Positions 19,107 through 27,666 of a DNA stretch of 64,000 nucleotides are shown in pieces. The notes below the pieces were generated by a model. That model searched no databases. It was not told where the DNA came from and saw only the letters and a list, made by a program, of their open reading frames with translations. This stretch comes from Novosphingobium aquimarinum (GTDB lineage: Bacteria > Pseudomonadota > Alphaproteobacteria > Sphingomonadales > Sphingomonadaceae), in the NCBI RefSeq assembly GCF_009746585.1, contig NZ_WRPO01000001.1, positions 1 to 64,000 on the forward strand, in the 5' to 3' direction. The position numbers were made by a program, and so were the translations under genes. Position 1 is the first letter of the stretch. Every line of letters starts with the position of its first letter.

Positions 19107-21049
19107 GCGGCCTCTCCCTTGGGACGGACGCTGACGACGCGCATCATTCCTGCGTGCATGTGATAGAGCAGATGGCAATGGAAGGCCCAGTCTCCGACGG
19201 CATCCGCCGTGAAGTCCCAGGTCACCTTTCCGCCCGGCTGAACGATCACGGTATGCTTGCGCGGCCCATGATCCCCATGGCCGGTCACCAGCTCGAAGAA
19301 ATGACCATGGATATGGATCGGATGACCCATCATGCTGTCGTTGATCAGGTTCACACGCACACGCTCGCCCTCAATGAACGGGATGGGCTCATGCACGTCG
19401 GACATCTTCTCGCCGTCGAACGACCACATGAAGCGCTCCATGTTGCCGGTGAGATGGATGTCGATGCTGCGAGAGGGCGCGCGCACGTCGGGATTGCGGT
19501 CGAGCGCCATCAAGTCCTTGTAAACGAGGACCTTGTGACCAACGTCCTCGAGACCCTGTCCTGGCTCGCCCGTCCGATCCATCGGCATCGGCGAGATGGT
19601 CTGGACGCCGGGTCCGCGCTTGACCTGAGGTGCGTTGGAGAAGTCGCGCATGTTCATCGCGCCCATGTCATGACCCGCCATGGGCTGACCGCCTGCCATC
19701 GCGCCATGGCCCATAGCCGCGTGATCCATCCCGCCCTGGGCCATGGAGGAATGGTCCATCGCGCCCATCGGGCCATGGTCCATTTCCGGCATGGTGCTTT
19801 GGGTCGCCGCTCCGGCAGCGATGCCCGAAGCGAGTCGTCCCGACGCATTCTTCTCGGCTGTCGGATCGACCCCGCGCGAGGGGCTCGATCCACCCGACAT
19901 GTCCACGCCTTCCATGCCCTGCATCCCGGACATATCCATCCCCATGTCCTTCATCGTCGCGATGGGACGTTTGCGAAGGGGCGGAACCGGCGCGCTCATG
20001 CCGGCCCGAGGCGCTAGGGTCGCGCGCGCCATGCCGGAGCGATCGATACTCTCGCCGACGAGTGTGTAGGCCTTGTCCTCGGCAGGCGCGACGATCGCGT
20101 CATAGGTCTCGGCGACACCGATCTGGAACTCGTCGACCTCGACCGGCATGACATTCTGGCCGTCAGCCTGGACAATGGTGAGGCGTAGCCCAGGGATGCG
20201 GACGTTGAACGTCGTCATCGCGGAGGCATTGATAAACCGCAGGCGGACCCGCTGGCCCGGCGTGAAGAGCGCGGTCCAGTTGTCGAAGGGTCCATGGCCA
20301 TTGACGAGATAGGTATAAGCGGCACCCGTGGCGTCGGAGATGTCGGTCGGGTCCATCCGCATTGCCCCCCAGTCGACCCGGTCCTTGAGCCGCTGGTCTT
20401 TCCCGGTGAGCAGACCCGCGAGCGTCTGCCGCTGGAAATTGAAATGGCCTGGATCGACCTTCATTCGCCGAAAGATCGCCTCTGGCGAAAGCTGGCTGTG
20501 GTCCGACAGAACGATGACATGCTCGCGGTCGAACCGGACGGGATCGGCACCAGCGGGATCGATGACGATCGGGCCGTAATGGCCAAGCTGCTCCTGGAGG
20601 CCGGAATGGCTGTGGTACCAATAGGTGCCGTTCTGGCGGACGGGAAACTCGTAGAGATAGCTCGACCGCGGCTTGATGCCTGGAAAGGACACCCCGGGAA
20701 CGCCGTCGTGCTGGGGCGGCACGAGGAGCCCATGCCAGTGAATCGAGCTGTCTTCGTCCAGTTCGTTGATCACATTGAGCCGTACTGTCTGGCCTTCGCG
20801 AAGGCGGATGAGGGGTGCCGGCACGGTGCCATTGACGCCGATCGCGGCCGACCGTCGCCCATCGATCGTCATCGTTTGTCTTGCGATCTTCAGCGTTATG
20901 TCGGTGCCTGATACGGTTGGAAGCGGCGCTGTGAGCCCTTCGGAAACCGGTTGGGCCCATGCCGGCATCCAGGACGCCAACGCGGCCGTCCCGCCTGCAA
21001 ACCCGACGCCTCGCAAGAAGCCCCGGCGGTCGAGGGTTGAAAGGTCCAT
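19103..21049 (-). CDS. copA: CopA/PcoA multicopper oxidase, Tat-exported
   Basis: 648 residues with a Tat signal (DRRGFLRG, then a hydrophobic stretch to AWAQ). All copper-site motifs are present: HWHG (104-107), WYHSHSG (about 145-151), HPIHIHGHFF and HCHLLYHMHAGM near the C-terminus. Between the second and third cupredoxin domains lies a Met/His-rich loop with MDMSGMQGMEG, MDHGPMGAMDHS and similar repeats (about 365-470). It probably oxidises Cu(I) in the periplasm. The ATG was chosen over a TTG three codons upstream; AGGGA lies upstream. It has its own ECF-type promoter overlapping the end of the sigma gene. Confidence 0.9.
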   Translation of the reverse strand: MDLSTLDRRGFLRGVGFAGGTAALASWMPAWAQPVSEGLTAPLPTVSGTDITLKIARQTMTIDGRRSAAIGVNGTVPAPLIRLREGQTVRLNVINELDEDSSIHWHGLLVPPQHDGVPGVSFPGIKPRSSYLYEFPVRQNGTYWYHSHSGLQEQLGHYGPIVIDPAGADPVRFDREHVIVLSDHSQLSPEAIFRRMKVDPGHFNFQRQTLAGLLTGKDQRLKDRVDWGAMRMDPTDISDATGAAYTYLVNGHGPFDNWTALFTPGQRVRLRFINASAMTTFNVRIPGLRLTIVQADGQNVMPVEVDEFQIGVAETYDAIVAPAEDKAYTLVGESIDRSGMARATLAPRAGMSAPVPPLRKRPIATMKDMGMDMSGMQGMEGVDMSGGSSPSRGVDPTAEKNASGRLASGIAAGAATQSTMPEMDHGPMGAMDHSSMAQGGMDHAAMGHGAMAGGQPMAGHDMGAMNMRDFSNAPQVKRGPGVQTISPMPMDRTGEPGQGLEDVGHKVLVYKDLMALDRNPDVRAPSRSIDIHLTGNMERFMWSFDGEKMSDVHEPIPFIEGERVRVNLINDSMMGHPIHIHGHFFELVTGHGDHGPRKHTVIVQPGGKVTWDFTADAVGDWAFHCHLLYHMHAGMMRVVSVRPKGEAA

Positions 21050-21081
21050 TGCGCGCAATCCCTGTCCTGAACTCTCAGGGG

Positions 21082-21108
21082 TTACGCATAGCCCACATCA
21101 ACCCCTCA
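21082..21108 (-). promoter_or_regulatory. ECF-type promoter of copA (copy 3 of the cluster motif)
   Basis: Read on the minus strand: TGAGGGGT, exactly 12 bases, then TGCGTAA. The same two boxes with the same spacing occur before copC and before the anti-sigma gene. The -35 box lies inside the last codons (Leu-Arg-Gly) of the ECF sigma gene, and the -10 box is 33 bases upstream of the copA ATG. Its recognition by the neighbouring sigma factor is inferred from the repetition. Confidence 0.7.
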
Positions 21109-21661
21109 AAATTTCTGCCAGTTTGGCCCGGGCGCGATAGAGCCTGGTTTCCACGGCCTTCTCGCTGATGCCGAGAATGCTCGCACTTTCGGCTTGGCTC
21201 ATGCCTTCGATCGTTCGCAGGACGAGCACATCCTTGAGGCTGGCAGGTAGGGCGGCGATCGCGGCCATTGTCCGCTCTAGTTCGCGTCGGTCGTCGAGCC
21301 GGACGTCGGTCGCGATTCCGGGATCAGCGACGTCGATCGCCTCCTCGATCGGCCGTGCAAAGGTAAAGAGGCGGCGGACAGCGCGGCGCCGCGCCCAGTC
21401 GCGCGCCTTGTTGAGCGCGATGCGCGAGATCCAGAGCCGAAACGGTCGTTCGCCGTCATAGCTATGCAGCGCGGCGAATGCCGCGATGAAGCTCTGTTGG
21501 GTCAGATCGAGCGCTGCATCCGCGTCTCCGGTATGACCGCGCAGCAGACGAAAAACGCTATCCCGGTGCCGCCGCATCATCTCGCTGTAGGCCGGCTGTC
21601 GCCCACCCAGCGCAAGCGCAGCGAGCTCGCCGTCCGAGCAGCCGGCGAGATCAAGGCTCAC
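21098..21661 (-). CDS. ECF sigma factor, CnrH-like, of the copper cluster
   Basis: 187 residues with the two sigma domains. Region 2 includes DADAALDLTQQSFIAAFAALHSYDGERPFRLWISRIALNKARD; region 4 includes LPASLKDVLVLRTIEGMSQAESASILGISEKAVETRLYRARAKL. It starts with GTG overlapping the stop of the CnrX-like gene (GTGA). It would direct RNA polymerase to the three TGAGGGGT/TGCGTAA promoters here and be held at the membrane by the CnrY-like protein until metal is sensed. The order anti-sigma, sensor, sigma matches cnrYXH and nccYXH of Cupriavidus. Confidence 0.85.
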   Translation of the reverse strand: MSLDLAGCSDGELAALALGGRQPAYSEMMRRHRDSVFRLLRGHTGDADAALDLTQQSFIAAFAALHSYDGERPFRLWISRIALNKARDWARRRAVRRLFTFARPIEEAIDVADPGIATDVRLDDRRELERTMAAIAALPASLKDVLVLRTIEGMSQAESASILGISEKAVETRLYRARAKLAEILRG

Positions 21662-22098
21662 GGTTCCTTGGCCGTGAGCGCCTTTACGACAGCCGCGTCG
21701 AATTTGGCGGCCTGGTCGGGTGTGAGGACCGCTCGCATGGCGAAGATGTGCTCCAGCGTTTCCTTCTGAAGCTGGCCCATCGCCTGATGCGAGCGATCGA
21801 CTGCTGCGCCGACAGCGGGACCATAGCCATGTTCGGCCTGGATGGCGTCGGCGAGCCGCGCATTGTCCGCCCGAAGTTCGAGCTCCAGCGCCTGTTTGCG
21901 GACCGCGAAGCGGCGCTCGATCTCGTCCATGCGCGTTTGTTGCGCACTATCGAGGTCGAGCTCGTGGTGGAGCAGTGCATGTAGTTCATTTTCGACCGGG
22001 GCCGGCCCCGCGATAAAGACCCGGCCAAGGAAGGCGCCGGCGATCGCGGCCAGGAAGGCGATCACCGCAATCAGCAAGAGGCGACGGCGATCGCTCAT
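21658..22098 (-). CDS. CnrX-like periplasmic metal sensor
   Basis: 146 residues: one N-terminal membrane anchor (LLLIAVIAFLAAIAGAFLG), then a helical periplasmic domain with LHALLHHELDLDSAQQTRMDEIERRF and a final LTPDQAAKFDAAV. That layout is characteristic of CnrX/ZraP-type heavy-metal sensors. His and Glu residues in the first helix are candidate ligands. It overlaps both neighbours by four bases. In the Cnr paradigm it relays metal binding to CnrY, which then frees the sigma factor. The copper-cluster context suggests copper or silver rather than nickel or cobalt, but this is inferred. Confidence 0.75.
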   Translation of the reverse strand: MSDRRRLLLIAVIAFLAAIAGAFLGRVFIAGPAPVENELHALLHHELDLDSAQQTRMDEIERRFAVRKQALELELRADNARLADAIQAEHGYGPAVGAAVDRSHQAMGQLQKETLEHIFAMRAVLTPDQAAKFDAAVVKALTAKEP

Positions 22099-22373
22099 TC
22101 GCTCGTGCCGAGAAGCGTCGAGGGCGCCAGCGCTGGGGGCGCGCCGAAGGGCGCGATGGATGCCACCCGAGTCTCGCGCGCAGGTATGGCTGAACCCAGA
22201 AAACCGACGGAGAGCGCGATGCCGGCGGCGATGCTGAAGACGGCTCCCGATAAAGGCGCGCCATGTCGGCGCTGGTAGGCAAGCGCGTCGATGACCACGC
22301 CGTCGATCGTCTCCAAACGCGGATCGACTGGAAGTTCTCTCAACCGGCTCAGTGCTGCATCAACGTCCATCAT
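22095..22373 (-). CDS. CnrY-like membrane anti-sigma factor
   Basis: 92 residues from the first of two consecutive ATGs, preceded by GGAG. The N-terminal cytoplasmic part begins MMDVDAALSRLRELPVDPRLETIDGVV. There is a single membrane helix (about 45-65, AVFSIAAGIALSVGFLGS) and a short periplasmic tail. Size, topology and position before the sensor and sigma genes match CnrY-type anti-sigma factors, though sequence similarity in this family is weak. It is transcribed from its own copy of the ECF-type promoter, giving autoregulation. Confidence 0.65.
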   Translation of the reverse strand: MMDVDAALSRLRELPVDPRLETIDGVVIDALAYQRRHGAPLSGAVFSIAAGIALSVGFLGSAIPARETRVASIAPFGAPPALAPSTLLGTSE

Positions 22374-22402
22374 CTCGTTACTCCCACCCCTGCGCACTGG
22401 AT

Positions 22403-22429
22403 TTACGCATGGTAGCGAAAAATCCCTCA
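22403..22429 (-). promoter_or_regulatory. ECF-type promoter of the anti-sigma/sensor/sigma operon (copy 2)
   Basis: Read on the minus strand: TGAGGGAT, 12 bases, TGCGTAA, ending 30 bases upstream of the anti-sigma ATG. Only the seventh base of the -35 box differs from the other two copies. It is divergent from the copC promoter in the same 133-bp intergenic space, so both transcripts should rise together. Confidence 0.7.
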
Positions 22430-22451
22430 TCGCCAATCGGACGGGCACCAA

Positions 22452-22478
22452 TGAGGGGTCGACGCCCGATCTGCGTAA
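22452..22478 (+). promoter_or_regulatory. ECF-type promoter of copCD (copy 1)
   Basis: TGAGGGGT, 12 bases, TGCGTAA on the plus strand, 28 bases upstream of the proposed copC start. It has identical boxes and spacing to the copA copy. This places copCD in the same regulon as copAB. Confidence 0.7.
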
Positions 22479-22506
22479 TGCTCATCGAACGCGAAGGAGA
22501 TGTTCC

Positions 22507-22893
22507 ATTAAGACCAAGGCCCTATTCGCCGCCGCGTTTGCGGCCCTTTCACTCGGCGTGTCGGCTCCGGCACTGGCACATCCAAAGCTCGTGAGCTCCT
22601 CGCCCGCTGCGAGCGCGACCGTTGCCGCGACAAACCGGCTGACCCTGACGTTTAGCGAGCGTTTGATGCCGCGATTGTCCGGCATCGACCTTGCGATGAC
22701 CGGCATGCCCGGAATGGCCAATCATGCCCCTATGAAGATCGGCGGGGTGAGGACCACCGTTGGCGAGGATGGCAAGACGCTGATCGCGACTTTGCCGCGT
22801 CCGCTCGCCGCCGGCACTTACAAGCTGGATTGGCACGCCGTCTCGGTCGACACCCACCGCATCGCCGGAAGCCTGACCTTCACGGTCCGCTAA
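22507..22893 (+). CDS. copC: CopC periplasmic copper-binding protein, apparent ATT start
   Basis: 128 residues with signal peptide ALFAAAFAALSLGVSAPALA and mature start HPKLVSSSPA. The C-terminal DTHRIAGSLTFTVR is typical of CopC; the N-terminal His and the Asp-x-His supply the Cu(II) site, and Met residues lie in GMPGMANHAPMKIG. The frame has no ATG, GTG or TTG at the expected place. AAGGAGA ends six bases before ATT, where homologues would have ATG (I/M-KTKALF). I therefore annotate ATT as the start, either a rare initiation codon or a mutated one. It abuts copD. Confidence 0.75.
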   Translation: MKTKALFAAAFAALSLGVSAPALAHPKLVSSSPAASATVAATNRLTLTFSERLMPRLSGIDLAMTGMPGMANHAPMKIGGVRTTVGEDGKTLIATLPRPLAAGTYKLDWHAVSVDTHRIAGSLTFTVR

Positions 22894-23820
22894 ATGGCGG
22901 ACTGGCCGCTCATCGCGATCCGCTGGGCCCTCTACGCGGATCTCGGGCTGCTGTTCGGACTGCTCCTCTTCGCGCTCTACGCCCTGACCGGCGACGAGCG
23001 TGAGAAGTTGCTGCGTCTCCGTGGGTCGATCATGGCGCTGGCCGTGCTGGGCATGCTGCTGGGCGTTTATGGCTTCCTGCAGACCGCTGCTGCCATGCTT
23101 GGGGTGGCTGTCGAAGGTATCGATCGCGCCAGCGTCATGATGCTGCTCACCGAGACGGGCGTTGGATGGGCTCTGCTCGCGCGCATGGCGGTCCTGGCCA
23201 TTTTGGGCATTGCCGCCCTGACCACCGTGTTGCGTCGAATGGCTGGGCTCGCGCTCCTCACCCTTCTTGGCGCCATAGCAGTCGCGACCCTCGCCTGGTC
23301 GGGCCACGGCGCCGCCACCGAGGGACCGGCAGGGATTGTCCATTTGGCCAGCGACATTATTCATTTGCTGGCCGCTGGGGCCTGGATCGGCGCCTTGGCC
23401 GCGTTCATCCGCATCGCATCGCGCCGGGTCCAGACACCGGAAACCCTCAACGCGGCTCATCGTGCGCTTGCCGGTTTCGCGACGTCGGGGACGATCATCG
23501 TTGGCTTGATCGTACTGACAGGGCTGGTGAACAGCTATTTTCTAGTCGGTCCGCAGAATGTGTTGAGCGTTGCCGAGAGTGACTACGGCCGTCTCCTCCT
23601 GATCAAGCTCGCCTTGTTTGCCATCATGCTGGGGTTGGCGGCGGGCAATCGCTTTCGGCTGACGCCGGCGCTCGGCAGAGCGGTCGGCGGGGAGGGCAAC
23701 GCAGCGGCGGTGGTGCGTCTGCAGCGAAGCCTGTGGATCGAAACCGCCACCGGCATCCTGATCCTCGGACTGGTTGCCTGGCTAGGAACGCTGCCGCCGC
23801 CAGCCTCCGGAGGTTCGTAG
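22894..23820 (+). CDS. copD: CopD inner-membrane copper protein
   Basis: 308 residues, strongly hydrophobic, with about eight membrane helices. The family features are a central SGHGAATEG followed by a His-bearing helix (IVHLASDIIHLLAAGAWIGAL) and GLVNSYFLVG. CopD is thought to move copper across the inner membrane together with CopC. It starts directly after the copC stop, so the two are one transcription unit. The length fits the stand-alone family. Confidence 0.85.
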   Translation: MADWPLIAIRWALYADLGLLFGLLLFALYALTGDEREKLLRLRGSIMALAVLGMLLGVYGFLQTAAAMLGVAVEGIDRASVMMLLTETGVGWALLARMAVLAILGIAALTTVLRRMAGLALLTLLGAIAVATLAWSGHGAATEGPAGIVHLASDIIHLLAAGAWIGALAAFIRIASRRVQTPETLNAAHRALAGFATSGTIIVGLIVLTGLVNSYFLVGPQNVLSVAESDYGRLLLIKLALFAIMLGLAAGNRFRLTPALGRAVGGEGNAAAVVRLQRSLWIETATGILILGLVAWLGTLPPPASGGS

Positions 23821-23829
23821 AAAAGGGTC

Positions 23830-23860
23830 TTGACCCTGACATGATGTCAGACCCTAGATC
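23830..23860 (+). promoter_or_regulatory. MerR/CueR-type operator-promoter of the copper ATPase
   Basis: TTGACC and TAGATC are separated by 19 bases, the over-long spacer typical of MerR-family promoters. Inside the spacer is a perfect 15-base palindrome, CTGACAT-G-ATGTCAG (23836-23850), flanked by further AGGGTCT/AGACCCT symmetry. The CueR-like gene two positions downstream is the obvious regulator. Confidence 0.75.
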
Positions 23861-23886
23861 GGCATGCGTCGGAAAGGAGACGGTTT

Positions 23887-26262
23887 ATGACCGATTCGAA
23901 GAACGCGGCGCATCAAGCCCATGGCTGCTGTGGAGGCCATGCGTGTCATGCGCATGGCGAAGGCATGAAGACAGAGGTCAAGGATCCGGTCTGCGGGATG
24001 ACCGTCGATCCGGCAAAGACGCCGCACCACGCCGTCCACCAGGGCCAGGACTATCATTTCTGCAGCGCCGGCTGTCTCGCGAAATTCGAGACGGATCCAA
24101 CGCGCTATCTCGCGGCGGAACCGCCCGCGCCGGTCGAGGCCGCGCCGGGAACAATCTGGACCTGCCCGATGCATCCGGAAATCCGCCAGGATCATCCCGG
24201 CCCTTGCCCAATTTGCGGGATGGCGCTGGAACCCGAAACGGTCAGCACGGACACGGGGCCCAGCGCGGAACTGGTCGACATGACTCGCCGGTTCTGGATC
24301 GGGCTGACGCTAACCCTTCCCGTGTTCGTCCTCGAGATGGGCAGTCATCTCATCCCGGCGCTTCATCGCCTTATCGACGCTACAACGTCGACCTGGCTCC
24401 AGTTCGCGCTCGCAACCCCGGTCGTGCTGTGGGCGGGGTGGCCATTTTTCGAGCGGGGCTGGGCATCGATCCGCACCCGTCATCTCAATATGTTCACGCT
24501 GATCGCGATGGGTACAGGCGTCGCCTGGGGGTACAGCGTCGTCGCGACGCTTGCTCCCTCGATATTCCCGGAGGCCTTCAAGGGCATGGACGGGACCGTC
24601 GCCGTCTATTTCGAGGCGGCCGCCGTCATCACCGTCCTCGTTCTGTTGGGACAGGTTCTTGAGCTTCGCGCGCGAGAACGCACATCAGGAGCCATCAAGG
24701 CGCTTCTGAATCTTGCGCCCAAGACCGCGCGCCGCATCGTCGGCGATGGACGGGAGGAAGAGGTCTCGCTCGAAACGATTGTCGTCGGGGATCGTCTGCG
24801 TGTGCGTCCCGGCGAAAAGGTGCCCGTGGACGCGATCGTCGAAGATGGACGATCAGCGCTCGATGAATCGATGGTCACTGGCGAATCCATGCCGGTCAGC
24901 AAGACCGTAGGCGATGTCGTCATCGGCGGCACGCTCAACCAGAGCGGCGCGCTTGTCATCCGCGCGGAGAAGGTCGGTCGGGACACGATGTTATCCCGGA
25001 TCGTGCAAATGGTTGCCGATGCGCAGCGCTCACGCGCGCCCATCCAGAGACTTGCCGACCAAGTGGCGGGCTGGTTCGTCCCTGCCGTGCTGCTCGTGGC
25101 GATCCTGGCCTTTGTCGTTTGGGGAATTTGGGGCCCGGAGCCGCGCTTTGCCCACGGTTTGATCGCGGCGGTCGCAGTGCTGATCATTGCGTGCCCCTGT
25201 GCGCTCGGTCTCGCGACGCCGATGTCGATCATGGTTGGTGTCGGGCGCGGGGCAGGGCTGGGCGTGCTGATCAAGAACGCCGAAGCGCTCGAACGGCTCG
25301 AAAAGGTCGATACGCTGGTCGTCGATAAGACCGGCACATTGACCGAGGGCAAGCCTTCGGTAACACGGATAGTGCCTGCTGGCGGCTTCGATGCCGATGA
25401 ATTGCTGCGCCTTGCGTCCGGCGTCGAGCGTGCATCCGAGCACCCGCTGGCGCTGGCGATCGTCGCGGCCGCTGAAGCCAAGGGCATTTCGATTCCGTCG
25501 GTCAGAGAGTTCGATTCTCCAACCGGCAAGGGGGCGATCGGCTTGGTCGATGGGAAGCGCATCACGCTCGGAAACGCCCGCTTCCTCGAGGAGAATGGCA
25601 TTGCTGCCGGTTCCATGGCGAAGCAGGCCGACGAACTTCGCGAGGATGGCGCCACGGGAATCTTCATGGGTGTCGACGGCCAAGTCGCGGGCGCCTTTGC
25701 GATCGCGGACCCGGTCAAGGAGACGACGCCTGCGGCGCTGTCGGCACTGCGGAGCGAAGGCATTGCCGTAGTGATGCTGACGGGTGACAACCGGACCACC
25801 GCGCAGGCCGTGGCGCGAAGGCTGGGCATCGACAAGGTCGAAGCCGAAGTCCTGCCCGACCAGAAGAGTGCGGTCATCGAACGGCTGAAAGGTGAGGGCA
25901 GGACCGTCGCCATGGCTGGAGATGGCGTCAACGACGCGCCGGCTCTGGCGGCTGCCGATGTGGGCATAGCGATGGGTTCGGGCACCGATGTCGCGATTGA
26001 GAGCGCCGGTGTCACGCTCCTCAAGGGCGACCTGACTGGCATTGTACGTGCGCGACAGCTTAGCGAAGCGACGATGGCGAATATTCGCCAGAACCTCTTC
26101 TTCGCCTTCGTCTATAATGCGGCCGGCGTTCCGATCGCCGCGGGGCTGCTCTATCCCTTTTTCGGTATTCTGCTCTCGCCGATCATCGCCGCCGCGGCCA
26201 TGGCATTGTCTTCGGTGAGCGTCGTCACCAATGCGCTCAGATTGAACAGAGTGAAGCTATGA
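23887..26262 (+). CDS. Copper/silver-translocating P1B-type ATPase (CopA/SilP type)
   Basis: 791 residues. The order is a His/Cys-rich N-terminus, a YHS domain ([14 protein letters not shown], about 34-75), a heavy-metal-binding domain ([15 protein letters not shown] and [11 protein letters not shown], about 92-120), and eight membrane helices. The CPC motif is at 436-438 (IACPCALG), the phosphorylated Asp480 is in DKTGT, and the ATP-binding and hinge motifs TGDNR and GDGVNDAPA are present. It would export Cu(I) or Ag(I) from the cytoplasm. Instead of CxxC metal-binding domains it carries YHS and HMBD, as in SilP-like pumps. The stop overlaps the start of the regulator (ATGA). Confidence 0.92.
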   Translation: MTDSKNAAHQAHGCCGGHACHAHGEGMKTEVKDPVCGMTVDPAKTPHHAVHQGQDYHFCSAGCLAKFETDPTRYLAAEPPAPVEAAPGTIWTCPMHPEIRQDHPGPCPICGMALEPETVSTDTGPSAELVDMTRRFWIGLTLTLPVFVLEMGSHLIPALHRLIDATTSTWLQFALATPVVLWAGWPFFERGWASIRTRHLNMFTLIAMGTGVAWGYSVVATLAPSIFPEAFKGMDGTVAVYFEAAAVITVLVLLGQVLELRARERTSGAIKALLNLAPKTARRIVGDGREEEVSLETIVVGDRLRVRPGEKVPVDAIVEDGRSALDESMVTGESMPVSKTVGDVVIGGTLNQSGALVIRAEKVGRDTMLSRIVQMVADAQRSRAPIQRLADQVAGWFVPAVLLVAILAFVVWGIWGPEPRFAHGLIAAVAVLIIACPCALGLATPMSIMVGVGRGAGLGVLIKNAEALERLEKVDTLVVDKTGTLTEGKPSVTRIVPAGGFDADELLRLASGVERASEHPLALAIVAAAEAKGISIPSVREFDSPTGKGAIGLVDGKRITLGNARFLEENGIAAGSMAKQADELREDGATGIFMGVDGQVAGAFAIADPVKETTPAALSALRSEGIAVVMLTGDNRTTAQAVARRLGIDKVEAEVLPDQKSAVIERLKGEGRTVAMAGDGVNDAPALAAADVGIAMGSGTDVAIESAGVTLLKGDLTGIVRARQLSEATMANIRQNLFFAFVYNAAGVPIAAGLLYPFFGILLSPIIAAAAMALSSVSVVTNALRLNRVKL

Positions 26263-26648
26263 ATATCGGTGCAGCGTCGGAGGCCAGCGGTGTCTCCCAG
26301 CGTATGATCCGCCACTATGAAAAGATAGGATTGATCCCGACGGCGATGCGCCGCGACAGCGGCTACCGTGACTATTCGGATGCCGATGTGCATCGGTTGC
26401 GTTTCATCGCCAATGCGCGCGACCTGGGGTTTCCGATCGATGAGATAGCCGCGCTGCTTTCATTGTGGTCGGACCGCAGCCGAGCGAGCGCGGATGTGAA
26501 AGCTCTTGCCCTTGCACGAGCCGAGGAACTCGGGCGTAAGGCAGCCGCACTCGAAGCGATGAGGGCCTCTCTGGTACATCTTGCGGAACGGTGCCGAGGT
26601 GACAGTCGTCCAGACTGCCCGATTCTTGATCGACTGCAGTTAGAATGA
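26259..26648 (+). CDS. cueR: CueR-like MerR-family copper regulator
   Basis: 129 residues: a winged helix-turn-helix ([20 protein letters not shown], then [16 protein letters not shown]), a coiled-coil dimerisation helix, and a C-terminal metal loop with two Cys, [11 protein letters not shown], as in CueR proteins that bind Cu(I), Ag(I) or Au(I). It is translationally coupled to the ATPase and probably activates it from the palindromic operator upstream, giving a feedback loop separate from the ECF regulon. Confidence 0.85.
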   Translation: MNIGAASEASGVSQRMIRHYEKIGLIPTAMRRDSGYRDYSDADVHRLRFIANARDLGFPIDEIAALLSLWSDRSRASADVKALALARAEELGRKAAALEAMRASLVHLAERCRGDSRPDCPILDRLQLE

Positions 26649-26764
26649 GCACGAGCCTGGGGTGCGGAGGTCGTTCCCGCACATCTCGTCGGAATAGCGA
26701 CCCAGGGGCGTCCCGTCGGACGGACGGCCAGGCGATATCCAACCACTGTACCTAAGGTGTAGGC

Positions 26765-27577
26765 ATGGACCGGGAGCATATTTATCGCGGGCGGGATGGC
26801 TGCTCGCTTTTCGCGCGCGTGATCGATGCGACCGGCAAGGCCGATAGCGCGTCAATTGTCCTCTTTCACGGGGGTGGACCAGATCATCAAAGTCTCTTGC
26901 CGCTCGCAGGGCAGCTCAGCGATTTGGCGCGGGTCATCACTCCCGATATTCGTGGCTATGGACGTTCCATATGCAAGATCCCTGATCTCCACCGATGGTC
27001 GCAGTACGCGCACGACGTAGCCTCGCTGTTGGATCATTTGGAAATCGACACGGCGATAGTCGGGGGAGCCGGCCTCGGCGGAACCATCGCTCTGCGCGCA
27101 GCTATTGAGCACCCAGGGCGAATAGCAGCGCTCGTGGTCATGAGTATGGAGGACATCGAAGACGACGCGGCAAAAGCGGCTGAAATCAAGTTTATGGAGG
27201 ATTTTGCGTGCCGCGTACGTAAAAGTGGACTTGAAGCGGCCTGGCAGCCGATTCTGAAGAATCTGGCGCCCGTGATCGGCTCCATGGTGAGGGAGGCGAT
27301 CCCACGGTCGAGTCCCGACAGCATTGCCGCTGCCGCGGCTATTGGTCGCGATCGCGCTTTTCGGAGTGTTGCGGAACTCGCGCAGATCGACGTGCCCGCG
27401 CTAATTTTTCCCGGCATCGACTGGCGACATCCGGCTCGGGTAGCAAAGGAAGCCGTCGCTACCATGCCGCAAGGCCGAATGGCCGCGATCGGTATGTCCG
27501 GCCAACTTACGAACAGTCAAGATTACGCAGCTGCCTTCGCGCCGGAGATCCGGGCTTTTTTGAAAGGTCTTCCTTAA
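26765..27577 (+). CDS. Alpha/beta-hydrolase-fold protein lacking catalytic residues
   Basis: 270 residues with the alpha/beta-hydrolase layout: oxyanion loop LFHGGGPDHQS, then DIRGYGRS, nucleophile-elbow region AIVGGAGLGGTIALRAA, and a C-terminal cap and helix. In the elbow the expected GxSxGG reads G-A-G-L-G-G, so Gly103 replaces the nucleophile Ser. At the C-terminus, where the catalytic His belongs, the sequence is IGMSGQLTNSQ with no His. It therefore appears to be a non-catalytic member. It follows the regulator by about 115 bases. Its role in copper handling, if any, is unknown. Confidence 0.65.
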   Translation: MDREHIYRGRDGCSLFARVIDATGKADSASIVLFHGGGPDHQSLLPLAGQLSDLARVITPDIRGYGRSICKIPDLHRWSQYAHDVASLLDHLEIDTAIVGGAGLGGTIALRAAIEHPGRIAALVVMSMEDIEDDAAKAAEIKFMEDFACRVRKSGLEAAWQPILKNLAPVIGSMVREAIPRSSPDSIAAAAAIGRDRAFRSVAELAQIDVPALIFPGIDWRHPARVAKEAVATMPQGRMAAIGMSGQLTNSQDYAAAFAPEIRAFLKGLP

Positions 27578-27666
27578 TCCGCGCTCTGTCGTGATTTCGA
27601 TAAAGAAGTGCCGGCCACGGCGCAGCGCCGGGATTGTTCGTAAAGCCTTGCCGCGAAGGTCGGCGG

